From Owenweeksia hongkongensis DSM 17368 (GTDB lineage: Bacteria; Bacteroidota; Bacteroidia; Flavobacteriales; Schleiferiaceae): a DNA stretch of 64,000 nt. Where the stretch lies: assembly GCA_945865885.1 (NCBI GenBank), contig CAMBEZ010000002.1, positions 79,447-143,446 on the forward strand, read 5' to 3'. Both the position numbers and the translations under genes were made by a program. Shown here in pieces: positions 26,066 to 35,108 of the stretch (positions are counted from its first letter, which is position 1; every line of letters begins with the position of its first letter). The notes beneath the pieces are model-generated. The model saw only the letters and a program-made list of their open reading frames with translations. It had not been told where the DNA came from and ran no database searches.

Positions 26066-27898
26066 TCAACGAATTTGAGCACTATTTTGGAAAACGGCCT
26101 CGCGCAACTCGTCGGTGGTAAACGGCAGGCCTTGAACTTTATTCACACCGCGCGCGTCCACTAAGGTTTCCGACCGAATCAACTGCAGCAGCTGGCCGCT
26201 GTTGAGTTCTGCCACCAATACCCGACCAAATGCGCGCAGCAAGGGACCCAAATCTTCGGGCAGAGGAAAAACGTGCCTTAGGTGCAGGTGCGCTACGGAG
26301 ACGCCTTCGGACCGCAAAGATTCGGTGGCCGCCTTCAAACTGCCGTAGGTTCCGCCCCACCCCACCAACAAAATTTCGCCTTCGGTAGCTCCGCATTCGC
26401 AAGCCGACGGTTCGTAGTAGCGTCTGACGCGGTTCACTTTGTGCGCACGGGCAGCCACTTGGGCGGCGTGGTCTTGGGGTGCGTAGGAAATATTCCCGGA
26501 ATCGGGCTCTTTTCCCAATCCCCCAATGCGGTGGGCCAGGCCCACCTGTCCGGGAACCGCCCAGGGGCGAACACCGTTGGCGTCTCGCCGGTAGGGAGCA
26601 AAGGGGTTGCCGTCTGCGGGAGGGCCGTCCGGGCGCGAGGTGGTAATTTCCGGTAAATCCGCCGCGGAAGGAAATTTCCAGGCTTCGGCACTGTTGGCCA
26701 CAAATCCGTCCGACAACAACAAGACGGGGGTCATGCATTCCACCGCAATGCGTGCAGCCAAATAGGCTGTATCGAAGGCATCGGTAGCGGACCGGGCGGC
26801 CAAAACCGGCATGGGGGCTTCGCCGTGGCGGCCGTACAGGGCCTGCATCAGGTCCGATTGCTCGGTTTTGGTGGGCAAACCGGTGGACGGTCCGCCGCGC
26901 TGAATGTTGACGACCACCAAGGGAAGTTCCAACGCCACGGCCAATCCCATGGCCTCCGCTTTTAAGCTGATTCCCGGGCCGCTGGAGGCCGTGACGGCCA
27001 AGGAGCCGCCGTACGCGGCACCGATGGCCGCAACGGCCGCCGCAATTTCGTCCTCCGCCTGAAACACAATCCGATCGGCCCGACGGTGGCGAACCAATTC
27101 GTGCAAAATATCGCTCGCCGGCGTGATGGGGTAACCGCCAAAAAAGAAGGGCAAATTGGCTTTTTCCGCAGCCGCCAAGAGGCCCAAGGCTAAGGCTTGG
27201 TTGCCCACCAAGGTGCGGTACTGCCCGGGCGCTGGCTTGGCCTTGGCCACCGGTGCGGCAGCAGACACTTCCAACGTTTCTCCCAAAGCGTGACCCACTT
27301 CAAAAACCAAAAGATTCGCCGCCAGAAGTGCCTCCGACTTGGCAAACTTGCGCCGGATAAACGATTTGAACTGTTCCTGCGGAAACTGATACATCCAGCT
27401 GAGCAAGCCCAAAACAAAGAAATTCTTGGTGCGGTCCCGTTCTTTGGTGCTCAAAGAAGATTCCACCAGCGCAGCACTCACTTGCTTGCGCACGTCCACC
27501 GCAACCGTCCGGTACTTGGCGCGCACGGCCTCCAACGGATCCTCGCCAGGAGCGTAGCCCGCCAGGGCCGCATTTCTGCCGTCAAAACCGCTGGAGTTGG
27601 CCAGAACCAATCCCTCCGGTTTTAGCGCATTTTGGTACTTCTTGTAAGCCGCCGCGTTCATCACCACCAACACGTCTGCCTGGTCCCCGGGCGTGTGCAC
27701 GGAATCCCCGCCAAACTGGAGCTTAAATCCAGAAACTCCGCTGAGGGACCCTTGTGGGGCTCTGATTTCCGCGGGGAAGTCGCTGAAGGTGCGCACCGCA
27801 TGTCCTTCGTGCGCTGCCTCCTGTGCGAAGGCATTGCCCATCAGCTGAATACCGTCGCCGGAATCCCCTGCAAAAAGTACGACCACCTCAGATTTCAT
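26066..27898 (-). CDS. korA: 2-oxoacid:ferredoxin oxidoreductase, fused gamma-alpha subunit
   Basis: 610 residues, cytoplasmic. Residues 1-190 are the gamma domain (FAGDSGDGIQLMGNAFAQEA near the start, FSDFPAEIRAPQGS near 40). From about residue 225 comes the alpha (pyrimidine-binding) domain with GNQALALGLLAAAEKANL, FGGYPITPASDILHEL and VTASSGPGISLKAEAMGLA. A C-terminal transketolase-like domain ends the chain. The fusion is normal for this phylum. Partner of KorB directly downstream; the upstream genes nifU and mrp supply Fe-S assembly functions that this Fe-S enzyme would need. Confidence 0.93.
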   Translation of the reverse strand: MKSEVVVLFAGDSGDGIQLMGNAFAQEAAHEGHAVRTFSDFPAEIRAPQGSLSGVSGFKLQFGGDSVHTPGDQADVLVVMNAAAYKKYQNALKPEGLVLANSSGFDGRNAALAGYAPGEDPLEAVRAKYRTVAVDVRKQVSAALVESSLSTKERDRTKNFFVLGLLSWMYQFPQEQFKSFIRRKFAKSEALLAANLLVFEVGHALGETLEVSAAAPVAKAKPAPGQYRTLVGNQALALGLLAAAEKANLPFFFGGYPITPASDILHELVRHRRADRIVFQAEDEIAAAVAAIGAAYGGSLAVTASSGPGISLKAEAMGLAVALELPLVVVNIQRGGPSTGLPTKTEQSDLMQALYGRHGEAPMPVLAARSATDAFDTAYLAARIAVECMTPVLLLSDGFVANSAEAWKFPSAADLPEITTSRPDGPPADGNPFAPYRRDANGVRPWAVPGQVGLAHRIGGLGKEPDSGNISYAPQDHAAQVAARAHKVNRVRRYYEPSACECGATEGEILLVGWGGTYGSLKAATESLRSEGVSVAHLHLRHVFPLPEDLGPLLRAFGRVLVAELNSGQLLQLIRSETLVDARGVNKVQGLPFTTDELREAVFQNSAQIR

Positions 27899-27907
27899 GT
27901 CTCGATG

Positions 27908-28159
27908 CTACAAAGTTTTCTCGTCGATGTTCACCACAGACTGAATTTCCGGTGCGAATTTCTTAACGGTCATCTCCACCCCAGAGCGCAGGGTCATACG
28001 GTTGACGGTGCAGCCCTTGCAGGCCCCCACAAAACGGATGGAAACAACGCCGTTCTCAATGGACTCCAACGCCACATCGCCCCCATCGTTCACCAAAAAG
28101 GGACGAATTTCGTCCAGGGCCTGAAGGACGCGCTCCTGCAGCGAAAGCGTGGTTTCCAT
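27908..28159 (-). CDS. NifU C-terminal domain Fe-S scaffold protein
   Basis: About 83 residues from METTLSL at 28159. A stand-alone Nfu domain: LDEIRPFLVNDGGDVALESIE near residues 13-33 and the cluster-binding CKGC near 50, then NRMTLRSGVEMTVKKFAPEI. It would hold or deliver a [4Fe-4S] cluster. It lies between mrp (11-base gap) and korA (nine-base gap). Confidence 0.92.
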   Translation of the reverse strand: METTLSLQERVLQALDEIRPFLVNDGGDVALESIENGVVSIRFVGACKGCTVNRMTLRSGVEMTVKKFAPEIQSVVNIDEKTL

Positions 28160-28170
28160 GTGCTGCTTCA

Positions 28171-29307
28171 CTAATTTTTGCGAATGCTGGGCGAGCAACC
28201 GGCCATGGTGGTGATGCGCACGGCTTCCGTAGGCGGAAGATTTTCAACGCGGTGCGCCAGTGAATCGACGGTCTCCCGCGCGATGCGCATGAAGGCTTCG
28301 CGCGCCGGACCTTCGGTCTGCAGCACGGCCGGGCGGCCAACGTCGCCGGCCTCGCGGATGCTCTGCACCAACGGAATCTCCCCCAAAAACGGCACCTGAA
28401 CCTCGTCGGCCAGACGCCGAACGCCGCCCTGCCCAAACAGATAGTACTTGTTGTTGGGCAGCTCCGCCGGCGTGAAGTACGCCATGTTCTCCACCAAGCC
28501 CAACACCGGAACGCCAATGGATTCCATCCGGAACATGCCGACCCCCTTGCGGGCGTCGGCCAAAGCCACCGCCTGCGGCGTGCTCACCACCACCGCGCCG
28601 GAAACCGGCACCGCCTGCACCACGCTCAAGTGGATGTCGCCCGTTCCCGGAGGCAAATCCAACAACAGGAAATCCAGTTCGCCCCAGTACGTATCCTTGA
28701 TCATCTGGGTCAAGGCCTTGGTGGCCATGGGGCCGCGCCAAACCACCGCTTGATCTGTACCCGCAAAAAATCCGATGCTCATCAGCTTCACGCCGTGCGT
28801 GAACACTGGTTCCATCATGCGCTTTCCATCTACCTCAATGCTGCCGGGCTTCTCGTTCACCGCATCCAGCATCAACGGTAGGGACGGACCGTAAATATCT
28901 GCGTCCACCACGCCCACGGAAAAACCCATTTCGGCCAGAGCCACCGCCAAATTGGCCGTCACAGTGCTCTTGCCCACGCCACCCTTGCCGGAGGCAACGG
29001 CCACAATGTGCTGTATACCGGGAATGGCCTCGCCGCGAATGCGCTGCGCTTCCGTCTCCGCCGGAGCTTCCACCGTCAAGTTCACCTTGATCTTGGCCTT
29101 GGGATGCACGTGCGTGTGGATGGCCGTGAGGATCTCCACTTCCAGCTTCTTTTTCAGGTGCAGCGCAGCGCGATCTGCAACGGCGTCCACCACTACTTCG
29201 TCCCCAAAAATCTGTAGGTTCCGGACGTGTCCGGCGTCCACTATATTCGATTGACCGCTGGCCGTTTTCACGGTCTTCAGCGCGTCCAAAATGGCCTGTT
29301 TGTCCAT
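28171..29307 (-). CDS. Mrp/ApbC-family Fe-S carrier ATPase
   Basis: About 378 residues from MDKQAILDALKTVK at 29307. An N-terminal MIP18-like domain (1-80) is followed by a P-loop NTPase with deviant Walker A VASGKGGVGKST near residue 104, VVDADIYGPSLP, and LLLDLPPGTGD. The CxxC typical of ApbC is absent; the equivalent place reads ENMAYFTPAELPNNKYY. Expected to transfer Fe-S clusters to apo-proteins. First gene of mrp-nifU-korA-korB, with a good -7 element upstream. Confidence 0.93.
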   Translation of the reverse strand: MDKQAILDALKTVKTASGQSNIVDAGHVRNLQIFGDEVVVDAVADRAALHLKKKLEVEILTAIHTHVHPKAKIKVNLTVEAPAETEAQRIRGEAIPGIQHIVAVASGKGGVGKSTVTANLAVALAEMGFSVGVVDADIYGPSLPLMLDAVNEKPGSIEVDGKRMMEPVFTHGVKLMSIGFFAGTDQAVVWRGPMATKALTQMIKDTYWGELDFLLLDLPPGTGDIHLSVVQAVPVSGAVVVSTPQAVALADARKGVGMFRMESIGVPVLGLVENMAYFTPAELPNNKYYLFGQGGVRRLADEVQVPFLGEIPLVQSIREAGDVGRPAVLQTEGPAREAFMRIARETVDSLAHRVENLPPTEAVRITTMAGCSPSIRKN

Positions 29308-29324
29308 GGGTCGTCTAGTTGCTG

Positions 29325-29332
29325 CAAAGGTA
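29325..29332 (-). promoter_or_regulatory. -7 element of mrp-nifU-korAB
   Basis: TACCTTTG on the minus strand, exact match, 17 bases upstream of the mrp ATG at 29307. Confidence 0.65.
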
Positions 29333-29391
29333 CATCGCAAAGGCGCCCGATGGGCTAACCCGCCCCCCCGGTAGGAAACAGCCGGAATGCC

Positions 29392-30426
29392 CTACTTATT
29401 TGCCAACTGGCCGCACGCCGCGTCAATATCCTTGCCGCGAGACCGACGAACCTTGGCCACAATACCTGCCGCGGCCAGCGCCGTTTGGTAGGCCTCCAGA
29501 GCCGCGGGATCTGCTTGCAGAAAACGGGGGTCGCCAATGGCATTGTATTCAATCAAGTTCACCTTGCAGGGCACTTTTTTGCACACCTTCACCAGCGCGG
29601 CAATGTCTTCCGGACCGTCGTTGATGCCCTTCCACACCACGTATTCAAACGTGATCCGTCGTTTCGTAAGACGGTACCAATGCTGCACGGCCGCCACCAC
29701 CTCTTCAACGGGAGACACCTCGTTGATGGGCATCATGGAGGAACGCACTTCGTTCCGGGCGCTGTGCAAACTGACCGCAAGGTTGAATTTCACCCCTTCG
29801 TCCGCCATTTTCACAATCATTTTGGGCAACCCGACGGTGCTCAACGTGATGCGCTTGGGAGACAAGCCCAAACCGTCCGGCGCCGTGATGCGCTCAATGG
29901 CCGACAGCACATTGGGGTAGTTCAGCAGGGGTTCGCCCATCCCCATGAAGACGATGTTGGTCAGGGGTCGGCCAAATTCCTCCAGCCCTTGGCGGTGGAT
30001 GGTCACCACCTGATCAAAGATTTCGTGCGGTTCCAAGTTGCGCATGCGCTTGAGCTTGGCCGTGGCGCAAAACGCACAGTTCAAACTGCACCCCACCTGG
30101 CTGCTGACGCAGGCCGTAATGCGTTTTTCGGTGGGAATCAACACACTTTCCACCACCAATCCGTCGTGCAGCTGCACCGCGTTTTTGAGGGTGCCGTCCG
30201 CACTGCGTTGAACGGTGGCCAAAGACTGCTGCGGAAAGGAAAAATCCACTTCCAACCGTGCGCGCAAGGCCTTGGGGAGGTTGGACATGGCCTCAAAGCT
30301 GGACGCCTGCTTGGTCCAGAGCCAGTCGTACACTTGGTCGCCGCGAAACACCGCTTCGCCCGCTTCCTTCATCCACGTCCGCAGGTCTTCCCGGGACAAG
30401 GAACGTATGTCTTTGCCAGCGGTCAT
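29392..30426 (-). CDS. rlmN: 23S rRNA (A2503)/tRNA (A37) C2-methyltransferase RlmN
   Basis: 344 residues from ATG at 30426, where ATG and the upstream TGA share one base (TGATG). Radical-SAM enzyme. Cluster motif CSLNCAFC near residue 114 with the preceding VSSQVG, GMGEPLLNY near 158, SLHSARNEVR, and the catalytic Cys in DIDAACGQL at the very end. The frame is open further upstream, but that part is antisense-like and overlaps the previous gene, so I reject the longer start. Cotranscribed with the secreted protein upstream. Confidence 0.95.
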   Translation of the reverse strand: MTAGKDIRSLSREDLRTWMKEAGEAVFRGDQVYDWLWTKQASSFEAMSNLPKALRARLEVDFSFPQQSLATVQRSADGTLKNAVQLHDGLVVESVLIPTEKRITACVSSQVGCSLNCAFCATAKLKRMRNLEPHEIFDQVVTIHRQGLEEFGRPLTNIVFMGMGEPLLNYPNVLSAIERITAPDGLGLSPKRITLSTVGLPKMIVKMADEGVKFNLAVSLHSARNEVRSSMMPINEVSPVEEVVAAVQHWYRLTKRRITFEYVVWKGINDGPEDIAALVKVCKKVPCKVNLIEYNAIGDPRFLQADPAALEAYQTALAAAGIVAKVRRSRGKDIDAACGQLANK

Positions 30427-32075
30427 CAACGGTTGGATTCTTTTGATTCCGAACCGCTGGACGGAGCCGCCGCTGCGCCCGGCAGCATTCGGCTGTTGAA
30501 TTCGCCAAAGACCACGCGGTTGCCCTGGAAGGAAAAGAGCACGGCATCCCCTTGGGTTCCGTTGAAGCTCCGCGAATAACGCGGCATGGGACGGAAGCGT
30601 CCTTTGCGATTGATCTGGAGGACGTGGTAGTGCAGTTCCCCGGCGGCGGTCAATTCCGCAGCAACCAATTGCCCCGCAAAGGCGTTGGTCATGATGCGCA
30701 TGGGGCGGTTGGTGGCCCATCGGGCCTCGTTCTTGCGGGCGTCGTTGTAGACCAACACCAAGTCCGAATCCCGCACGGTCCAGACCAACCCTGAGTACCG
30801 ACCGTTATCGTTGCGCGTCACCTGTTGCTTGGGCACCAGCGCCATGTACTCCACTTTGCCGTCTGGGGAGATGCTCAACACCACCACGTCCAGGTAGGAG
30901 TAGATGTAGTCTGTGCGCACCACCTGACCGCGGGAGTTGGTGATTTGCTGAACGGTGAAGTAGAATACCTCCGCCACCACGTACGAGCCGCCGTCGGCTC
31001 TGCGGATGAAATCCCGAAATTGAAAATCTGCTTGAACCGGCCGTTTGCCCCGACCGCGCAAACCAATGGACATGCCGCGCTTCAACTCCTCGCTGAACGG
31101 TTCCAACGAGGTGGTGATGGGCTCCAAGGTTTCCGGATTCAACGTAAAGTAGAACGCTCCCGTGGTGGTGCCGTAGCGCCGGTCCGAATAGAACCCGCAA
31201 ACGTCCAGAACATTGGGATTTCGGTCTGTTTGCAAGCCCACGCCGCTCACCACAAAGACGTCTTTCAACCCCAAGTCAACCTCCTCTGCCTCTACCCGCT
31301 TTCCTTGGAACCGGTACAGCAAGTAATCCCGATTGGCGCCGCCAAAGGTCCAGCGTTCGCCCTCGCGCACGTCCGGGTTCTTGTACCCCACCAAGTAAAA
31401 ATCACCCGAATTGGTGAGGGCCTTGCCCGTCACGGTGAAAAAAGCATTGCGGCGTTGCAGCCCAAAACGGGTGCGCCATTGTTCTTCCAAATCGCGGTTG
31501 TACACCACCACCTGCACCTCTGCTTCGCGGTTCACAATCTGCTTGGCGGGCTCCGAATAAACCCCAAACAGGTTGGAGTCCCGGCTCCACACCACGTCCA
31601 CGTTGGCTTCCGCCAAAGCGCGGGAATCCAACTTGTCCAACGGAACCACTGCACCTGGGTCGCCCGTGGAATCCACTTTGACCAACAACAGCGTGCGTGC
31701 CCGATCTTCAGCCGAATACGCCTGATAAAACAAGTAAAATTCACCCCGCACCACGTGAACCGTGGTCAACCGAGCCATTCGGCCTTCGTAGCGAAAGCCC
31801 TCCACTTCCGTCTGCCATTCCTGCAATCCGGTGCCGCGTCGGTACTTCGCCACCAAAACGCGATCCGGCTTGGCCAAAATCGCGCGCGTTCCCACCGTAT
31901 AGTAGTGACCGCGGTCCGTGCCCACAATGCCTTGCACGCGCAACTGATTCAAGCGGTAGGCCGGTCCCCACTGGACGTACGACGGTGCCGAAGCGGATTT
32001 ATTTTGGCCCGATAATTGAAGCGACAACAAAACCAGGAAGGCCGCTAAGCAGCGGTGCAATACATTTGTTTTCAT
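30426..32075 (-). CDS. Secreted protein of unknown function
   Basis: 549 residues from ATG at 32075, giving the signal peptide MKTNVLHRCLAAFLVLLSLQLSG. No family recognised. The mature part alternates short beta strands with DR/YG turns and repeated YKNPDVREG / YSEPAKQIV-like loops, which suggests a beta-propeller, but I cannot count blades. The C-terminus is a Ser/Gly/Pro tail (PGAAAAPSSGSES). No T9SS domain is evident, so it is probably periplasmic or surface-exposed by another route. Its promoter element overlaps the start codon of the divergent gene at 32100. The final base of its stop is the first base of rlmN. Confidence 0.65.
   Translation of the reverse strand: MKTNVLHRCLAAFLVLLSLQLSGQNKSASAPSYVQWGPAYRLNQLRVQGIVGTDRGHYYTVGTRAILAKPDRVLVAKYRRGTGLQEWQTEVEGFRYEGRMARLTTVHVVRGEFYLFYQAYSAEDRARTLLLVKVDSTGDPGAVVPLDKLDSRALAEANVDVVWSRDSNLFGVYSEPAKQIVNREAEVQVVVYNRDLEEQWRTRFGLQRRNAFFTVTGKALTNSGDFYLVGYKNPDVREGERWTFGGANRDYLLYRFQGKRVEAEEVDLGLKDVFVVSGVGLQTDRNPNVLDVCGFYSDRRYGTTTGAFYFTLNPETLEPITTSLEPFSEELKRGMSIGLRGRGKRPVQADFQFRDFIRRADGGSYVVAEVFYFTVQQITNSRGQVVRTDYIYSYLDVVVLSISPDGKVEYMALVPKQQVTRNDNGRYSGLVWTVRDSDLVLVYNDARKNEARWATNRPMRIMTNAFAGQLVAAELTAAGELHYHVLQINRKGRFRPMPRYSRSFNGTQGDAVLFSFQGNRVVFGEFNSRMLPGAAAAPSSGSESKESNR
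32061..32068 (+). promoter_or_regulatory. -7 element for the gene at 32100, inside the opposing gene
   Basis: TACATTTG, exact to TAnnTTTG, 31 bases upstream of the ATG at 32100. It lies within the signal-peptide codons of the minus-strand gene. Confidence 0.5.
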
Positions 32076-32092
32076 GGTGCTAAATTCAAGAA

Positions 32093-32100
32093 CGAAGGTA
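32093..32100 (-). promoter_or_regulatory. -7 element for the gene at 32075, overlapping the opposing start codon
   Basis: TACCTTCG on the minus strand, 17 bases upstream of the ATG at 32075; its last plus-strand base is the A of the divergent ATG at 32100. Confidence 0.5.
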
Positions 32101-32906
32101 TGAAAGGAAGTGGGTTGGTCTGGGCTTGTTTTGCAGCCGCTGTGTTGAGTGCGTACGAAGCCAATGGCCAAGTGATTCAAATGCAAAAACGGACGATTTC
32201 CCCGGCCGGACGGACGCCACAAACCGCGCAGCCCGAAACCCGAACCGCCGAACCCACCGAACCCAATCGGAAGTTGACCTATTTGGAAAAACTGGCGCAA
32301 TCGCCCCAGCGCGACCGGTACCGATCCGGGCTAAAGATCCATCCAAGTGCTTGGGGCGTAGGCGCATACCCCCTATCGTACGAATACCGTGCCGGAAAAA
32401 AGTGGAGTTGGGAAGTGGGGCTTCAGGCCACTCATCGAAACTTTTGGCGGGAGAGCATTTGGCCGGCACACCCGGGCATCTCCTCATTGTCTGCTGAATA
32501 CACGTGGAAATTAGGCGGCTTGGTGCAGGGAAAGTACTTTTTTCAAAAGCCGGCCTTCCAAAACGGTTGGTACCTGGGCGGACAAGCCCAGTATCGGCCG
32601 TACGCGGACAAAGTTCAATTTACGGAAACCAATACCGGCGGCGGCACGACGCTCCAAACCATCCGTCCGTTCCGAAACTACTTGGACGCGGGTTTGTTGG
32701 TGGGCTACCAGGTGCGGGCCGCAGAACGATGGGTCATGGACTTCTCCTTGGGTGCCGGCGTTCGCCGCACCTACCGAGCCGAAGGTCAGGAGCAGTTTAA
32801 TGCGTTCAACGAGACCGTTGCGGTCTTGAATACTCCCGAGTGGTCTGCTTTACCGTATTTGCAAACGGGGGTGAAAATTGGGCTTTTGCTGCCGAAAAAA
32901 CGCTGA
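32100..32906 (+). CDS. Predicted outer-membrane beta-barrel protein, function unknown
   Basis: 268 residues. Signal peptide MKGSGLVWACFAAAVLSAYEANG, a Pro/Thr/Glu-rich linker (about 30-65), then a barrel-like domain with amphipathic strands (YPLSYEYRAGKKWSWEVGLQ, YFFQKPAFQNGWYLGGQ, LDAGLLVGYQV). The size fits an eight- to ten-strand barrel of the DUF3575 type, but I do not claim that family. After its TGA the same frame meets a TAG two codons on, then stays open through a heptad repeat (see the repeat feature). Confidence 0.65.
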   Translation: MKGSGLVWACFAAAVLSAYEANGQVIQMQKRTISPAGRTPQTAQPETRTAEPTEPNRKLTYLEKLAQSPQRDRYRSGLKIHPSAWGVGAYPLSYEYRAGKKWSWEVGLQATHRNFWRESIWPAHPGISSLSAEYTWKLGGLVQGKYFFQKPAFQNGWYLGGQAQYRPYADKVQFTETNTGGGTTLQTIRPFRNYLDAGLLVGYQVRAAERWVMDFSLGAGVRRTYRAEGQEQFNAFNETVAVLNTPEWSALPYLQTGVKIGLLLPKKR

Positions 32907-32912
32907 AAATAG

Positions 32913-33059
32913 GCTGAAAATGCCCTAAAACCGGTCGAGAAAGCAAACACAACAGCCGAGAAAGTAGTAATTAAGACCGACAAAGCAAGCACGTCGGCTG
33001 AGAAGGCAAACACCTCGGCTGAGAAGGCAAACACATCGGCCGAAATACAAACACCCCGG
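32913..33059 (+). repeat. Degenerate 21-bp (seven-codon) tandem repeat downstream of the barrel gene
   Basis: Seven 21-base units in the frame of the preceding gene, beyond its TGA (32904-32906) and a TAG (32910-32912). Translated they read AENALKP, VEKANTT, AEKVVIK, TDKASTS, AEKANTS, AEKANTS, AEIQTPR. Units five and six are nearly identical at DNA level. There is no start codon of its own. The array ends where the terminator stem begins. It may be a lost coiled-coil tail or a non-coding repeat. Confidence 0.7.
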
Positions 33060-33090
33060 TCGCCTCTGCGAGGCGACCGGGGTGTTTTTT
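33050..33090. terminator. Strong bidirectional terminator
   Basis: A perfect 15-bp stem (33051-33065 with 33071-33085, loop CTGCG), T-run on the right. It separates the convergent barrel gene and queA. Confidence 0.9.
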
Positions 33091-33108
33091 GGCTGCGCTT
33101 TTCGTGAA

Positions 33109-34164
33109 CTAGATAAACAGAACGGCGTCACCGTAGCAAAGGAAACGGTAGCCTTCTTTCACGGCGGTATTGTAAACTTCCATCGTCAATTCGTGGCCCG
33201 CAAAAGCGCTGGTCAGCATCAGTAATGTGGACTGCGGCTCGTGAAAATTGGTCAAGAGGCTGTCCGCAACCTTGAACTCGTACGGCGGAAAAATAAACTT
33301 GTTGGTCCAACTGGAGGTAGCCTTGATGCCCCTTTCCGTGGTTGTAGAACTTTCCATGGCCCGTATGACGGTGGTGCCCACGGCGCAAATGCGCTTGCGG
33401 TTGGCTTTGGCCTTATTGACGGCGTCCGCAGTCTCTTGATAAATCCAAAACTGTTCCGAATCCATCTTGTGCTTGGACAGGTCCTCTACTTCTACGTTGC
33501 GGAAGGTGCCCAAACCAACGTGCATGGTCATTTTGGCTAGGTCTACGCCTTTGATTTCCAGGCGCTTGAGCATGTTTTTGCTGAAGTGCAAAGAGGCGAC
33601 GGGGGCGGCAACGGCCCCTTCTACTTCTGCAAAAATGCTTTGGTAGCGATCCTCGTCTTCAGGCTCCAACGGACGCTCAATGTACTTGGGGATGGGGGTT
33701 TCGCCCATTTCGCGCAATTTGATGCGGAACTCCTCGTAGGAACCGTCGTACAAGAAACGCAAGGTGCGGCCGCGGGAGGTGGTGTTGTCAATCACTTCCG
33801 CCACTAGGGAATCGTCGTCGCCAAAATACAGTTTGTTCCCAATGCGAATTTTGCGCGCTGGATCCACCAAAACGTCCCACAATCTGCTTTCGGAATTCAA
33901 CTCACGAAGCAAGAAAACCTCAATGAGGGCACCGGTTTTTTCCTTATTGCCCCACATGCGGGCCGGAAAAACTTTGGTGTTGTTCAAGACCAGGCAGTCG
34001 CCTTCGCTGAAGTAGTCCACGAGATCGCTGAAGAGGCGGTGCTCAATTTTCCCGGTGTCTTTGTGGACCACCATCAGGCGAGCGTCGTCTCGGAAGGATG
34101 CGGGGTGTTGCGCAATTAGCTCTTGCGGCAAATCGTAGTGGAAATGGGACAGCTTCATTTTCAT
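33109..34164 (-). CDS. queA: S-adenosylmethionine:tRNA ribosyltransferase-isomerase QueA
   Basis: 351 residues from ATG at 34164. Adds the epoxycyclopentanediol ring to preQ1 in tRNA, the step before QueG. Seen: [19 protein letters not shown] near the start, [12 protein letters not shown] near residue 60, ETPIPKYI near 145, [10 protein letters not shown], and the final [17 protein letters not shown] and YRFLCYGDA. The start is fixed by a TACCTTCG element only four bases upstream; the frame's longer extension to 34314 would run into truB. The transcript is predicted to be leaderless. Confidence 0.96.
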   Translation of the reverse strand: MKMKLSHFHYDLPQELIAQHPASFRDDARLMVVHKDTGKIEHRLFSDLVDYFSEGDCLVLNNTKVFPARMWGNKEKTGALIEVFLLRELNSESRLWDVLVDPARKIRIGNKLYFGDDDSLVAEVIDNTTSRGRTLRFLYDGSYEEFRIKLREMGETPIPKYIERPLEPEDEDRYQSIFAEVEGAVAAPVASLHFSKNMLKRLEIKGVDLAKMTMHVGLGTFRNVEVEDLSKHKMDSEQFWIYQETADAVNKAKANRKRICAVGTTVIRAMESSTTTERGIKATSSWTNKFIFPPYEFKVADSLLTNFHEPQSTLLMLTSAFAGHELTMEVYNTAVKEGYRFLCYGDAVLFI

Positions 34165-34168
34165 GCCG

Positions 34169-34176
34169 CGAAGGTA
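34169..34176 (-). promoter_or_regulatory. -7 element of queA, leaderless spacing
   Basis: TACCTTCG on the minus strand, then CGGC and ATG. The same CGGC-ATG junction occurs at leuS. Confidence 0.6.
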
Positions 34177-34288
34177 CCATATTGAAGGGGGGCTTGTCAA
34201 GCGATTGCCCGCATTTCCCAAAATGAATTGAGTTCGACGCCCAAAACAACGGGCTTTTTCGTTTGCTACGTGGGTAGATTTGGAGGTG

Positions 34289-35080
34289 CTACTCCGCCGT
34301 CCGCGCGGCTTCACGCTGGCTGAGCACGTCCAATAGGTTGGGCAAGGACCAAGCGTCCGATTCCATCCAAGGACCTACGTGGGTGCGCCGCAGTGCGGCG
34401 AGGTAGGCCCCGCACCCCCAATCATGACCCAAGTCGTGCGCCAGGGAACGAATGTACGTGCCTTTGCCGCATACAATGGAGAGCTCAACGCTTCCCAGCG
34501 CTGAATCAAAGGAGTCAATTTCCAGAGACTCCACCACCACCGGGCGGGTGGGGATTTCCACCTCCTGGCCTTTCCGGGCCAATTTGTAGAGGGTCTGTCC
34601 CCCAATTTTTAGGGCCGAATAAAGGGGCGGACGTTGGTGAATGGTGCCGCGGAAGTTGGGCAGTGCCGCTTCCAAAGCAGCAGTAGATGAAGGAAAAACA
34701 GCTCCGGAAAATGCCTCTTCGGGCGTTTCTGCATCGTAGGAGGGTGTGGTGAAGCCCAGCTTCAAACGCGCCCGATACCCCTTGCTGCCGGCCATTTCGG
34801 ACTCAATGCGCTTGGTGGCCTTGCCCACACACACCACCAAAACGCCGGTGGCCAAAGGGTCCAAAGTACCTGCGTGCCCAATCTTAACGCTCTTCAGCCC
34901 GTAAGCGCGGCGCAAAGCATACTTGAGCTTGTTGACCACGTCGAACGAGGTCCATTCCAAGGGCTTGTCTACGGCAAAGATCCAGCCTGCCTGAAGTTCT
35001 TCTTCCGTGCTGGGGATTTCTTGGAGTCTCGGATGCGCAGCGGCCGAAGCGTCCTCGGGATTCGGGGGACCTGGAAACAC
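34289..35080 (-). CDS. truB: tRNA pseudouridine(55) synthase TruB
   Basis: About 263 residues if started at the GTG at 35080. No ATG lies between the conserved N-terminus and a distant one at 35164, which would overlap uppP by 56 bases. Family marks: [18 protein letters not shown], the catalytic Asp in [16 protein letters not shown], a [10 protein letters not shown] strand, and [14 protein letters not shown]. Modifies U55 of tRNAs. Last gene of ftsX-DUF3098-uppP-truB. The start codon is uncertain; the 20 residues before the conserved core are rich in Pro, Ser and Glu. Confidence 0.93.
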   Translation of the reverse strand: MFPGPPNPEDASAAAHPRLQEIPSTEEELQAGWIFAVDKPLEWTSFDVVNKLKYALRRAYGLKSVKIGHAGTLDPLATGVLVVCVGKATKRIESEMAGSKGYRARLKLGFTTPSYDAETPEEAFSGAVFPSSTAALEAALPNFRGTIHQRPPLYSALKIGGQTLYKLARKGQEVEIPTRPVVVESLEIDSFDSALGSVELSIVCGKGTYIRSLAHDLGHDWGCGAYLAALRRTHVGPWMESDAWSLPNLLDVLSQREAARTAE

Positions 35081-35108
35081 GGTGGTGAAAAAAATGCGGA
35101 AACTGGAA

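Noticed and set aside
29392..30720. Longer rlmN start at 30720
   Set aside because: The extension overlaps the upstream secreted protein in another frame and contains no conserved RlmN sequence; the ATG at 30426 overlaps the upstream stop as a normal TGATG junction.
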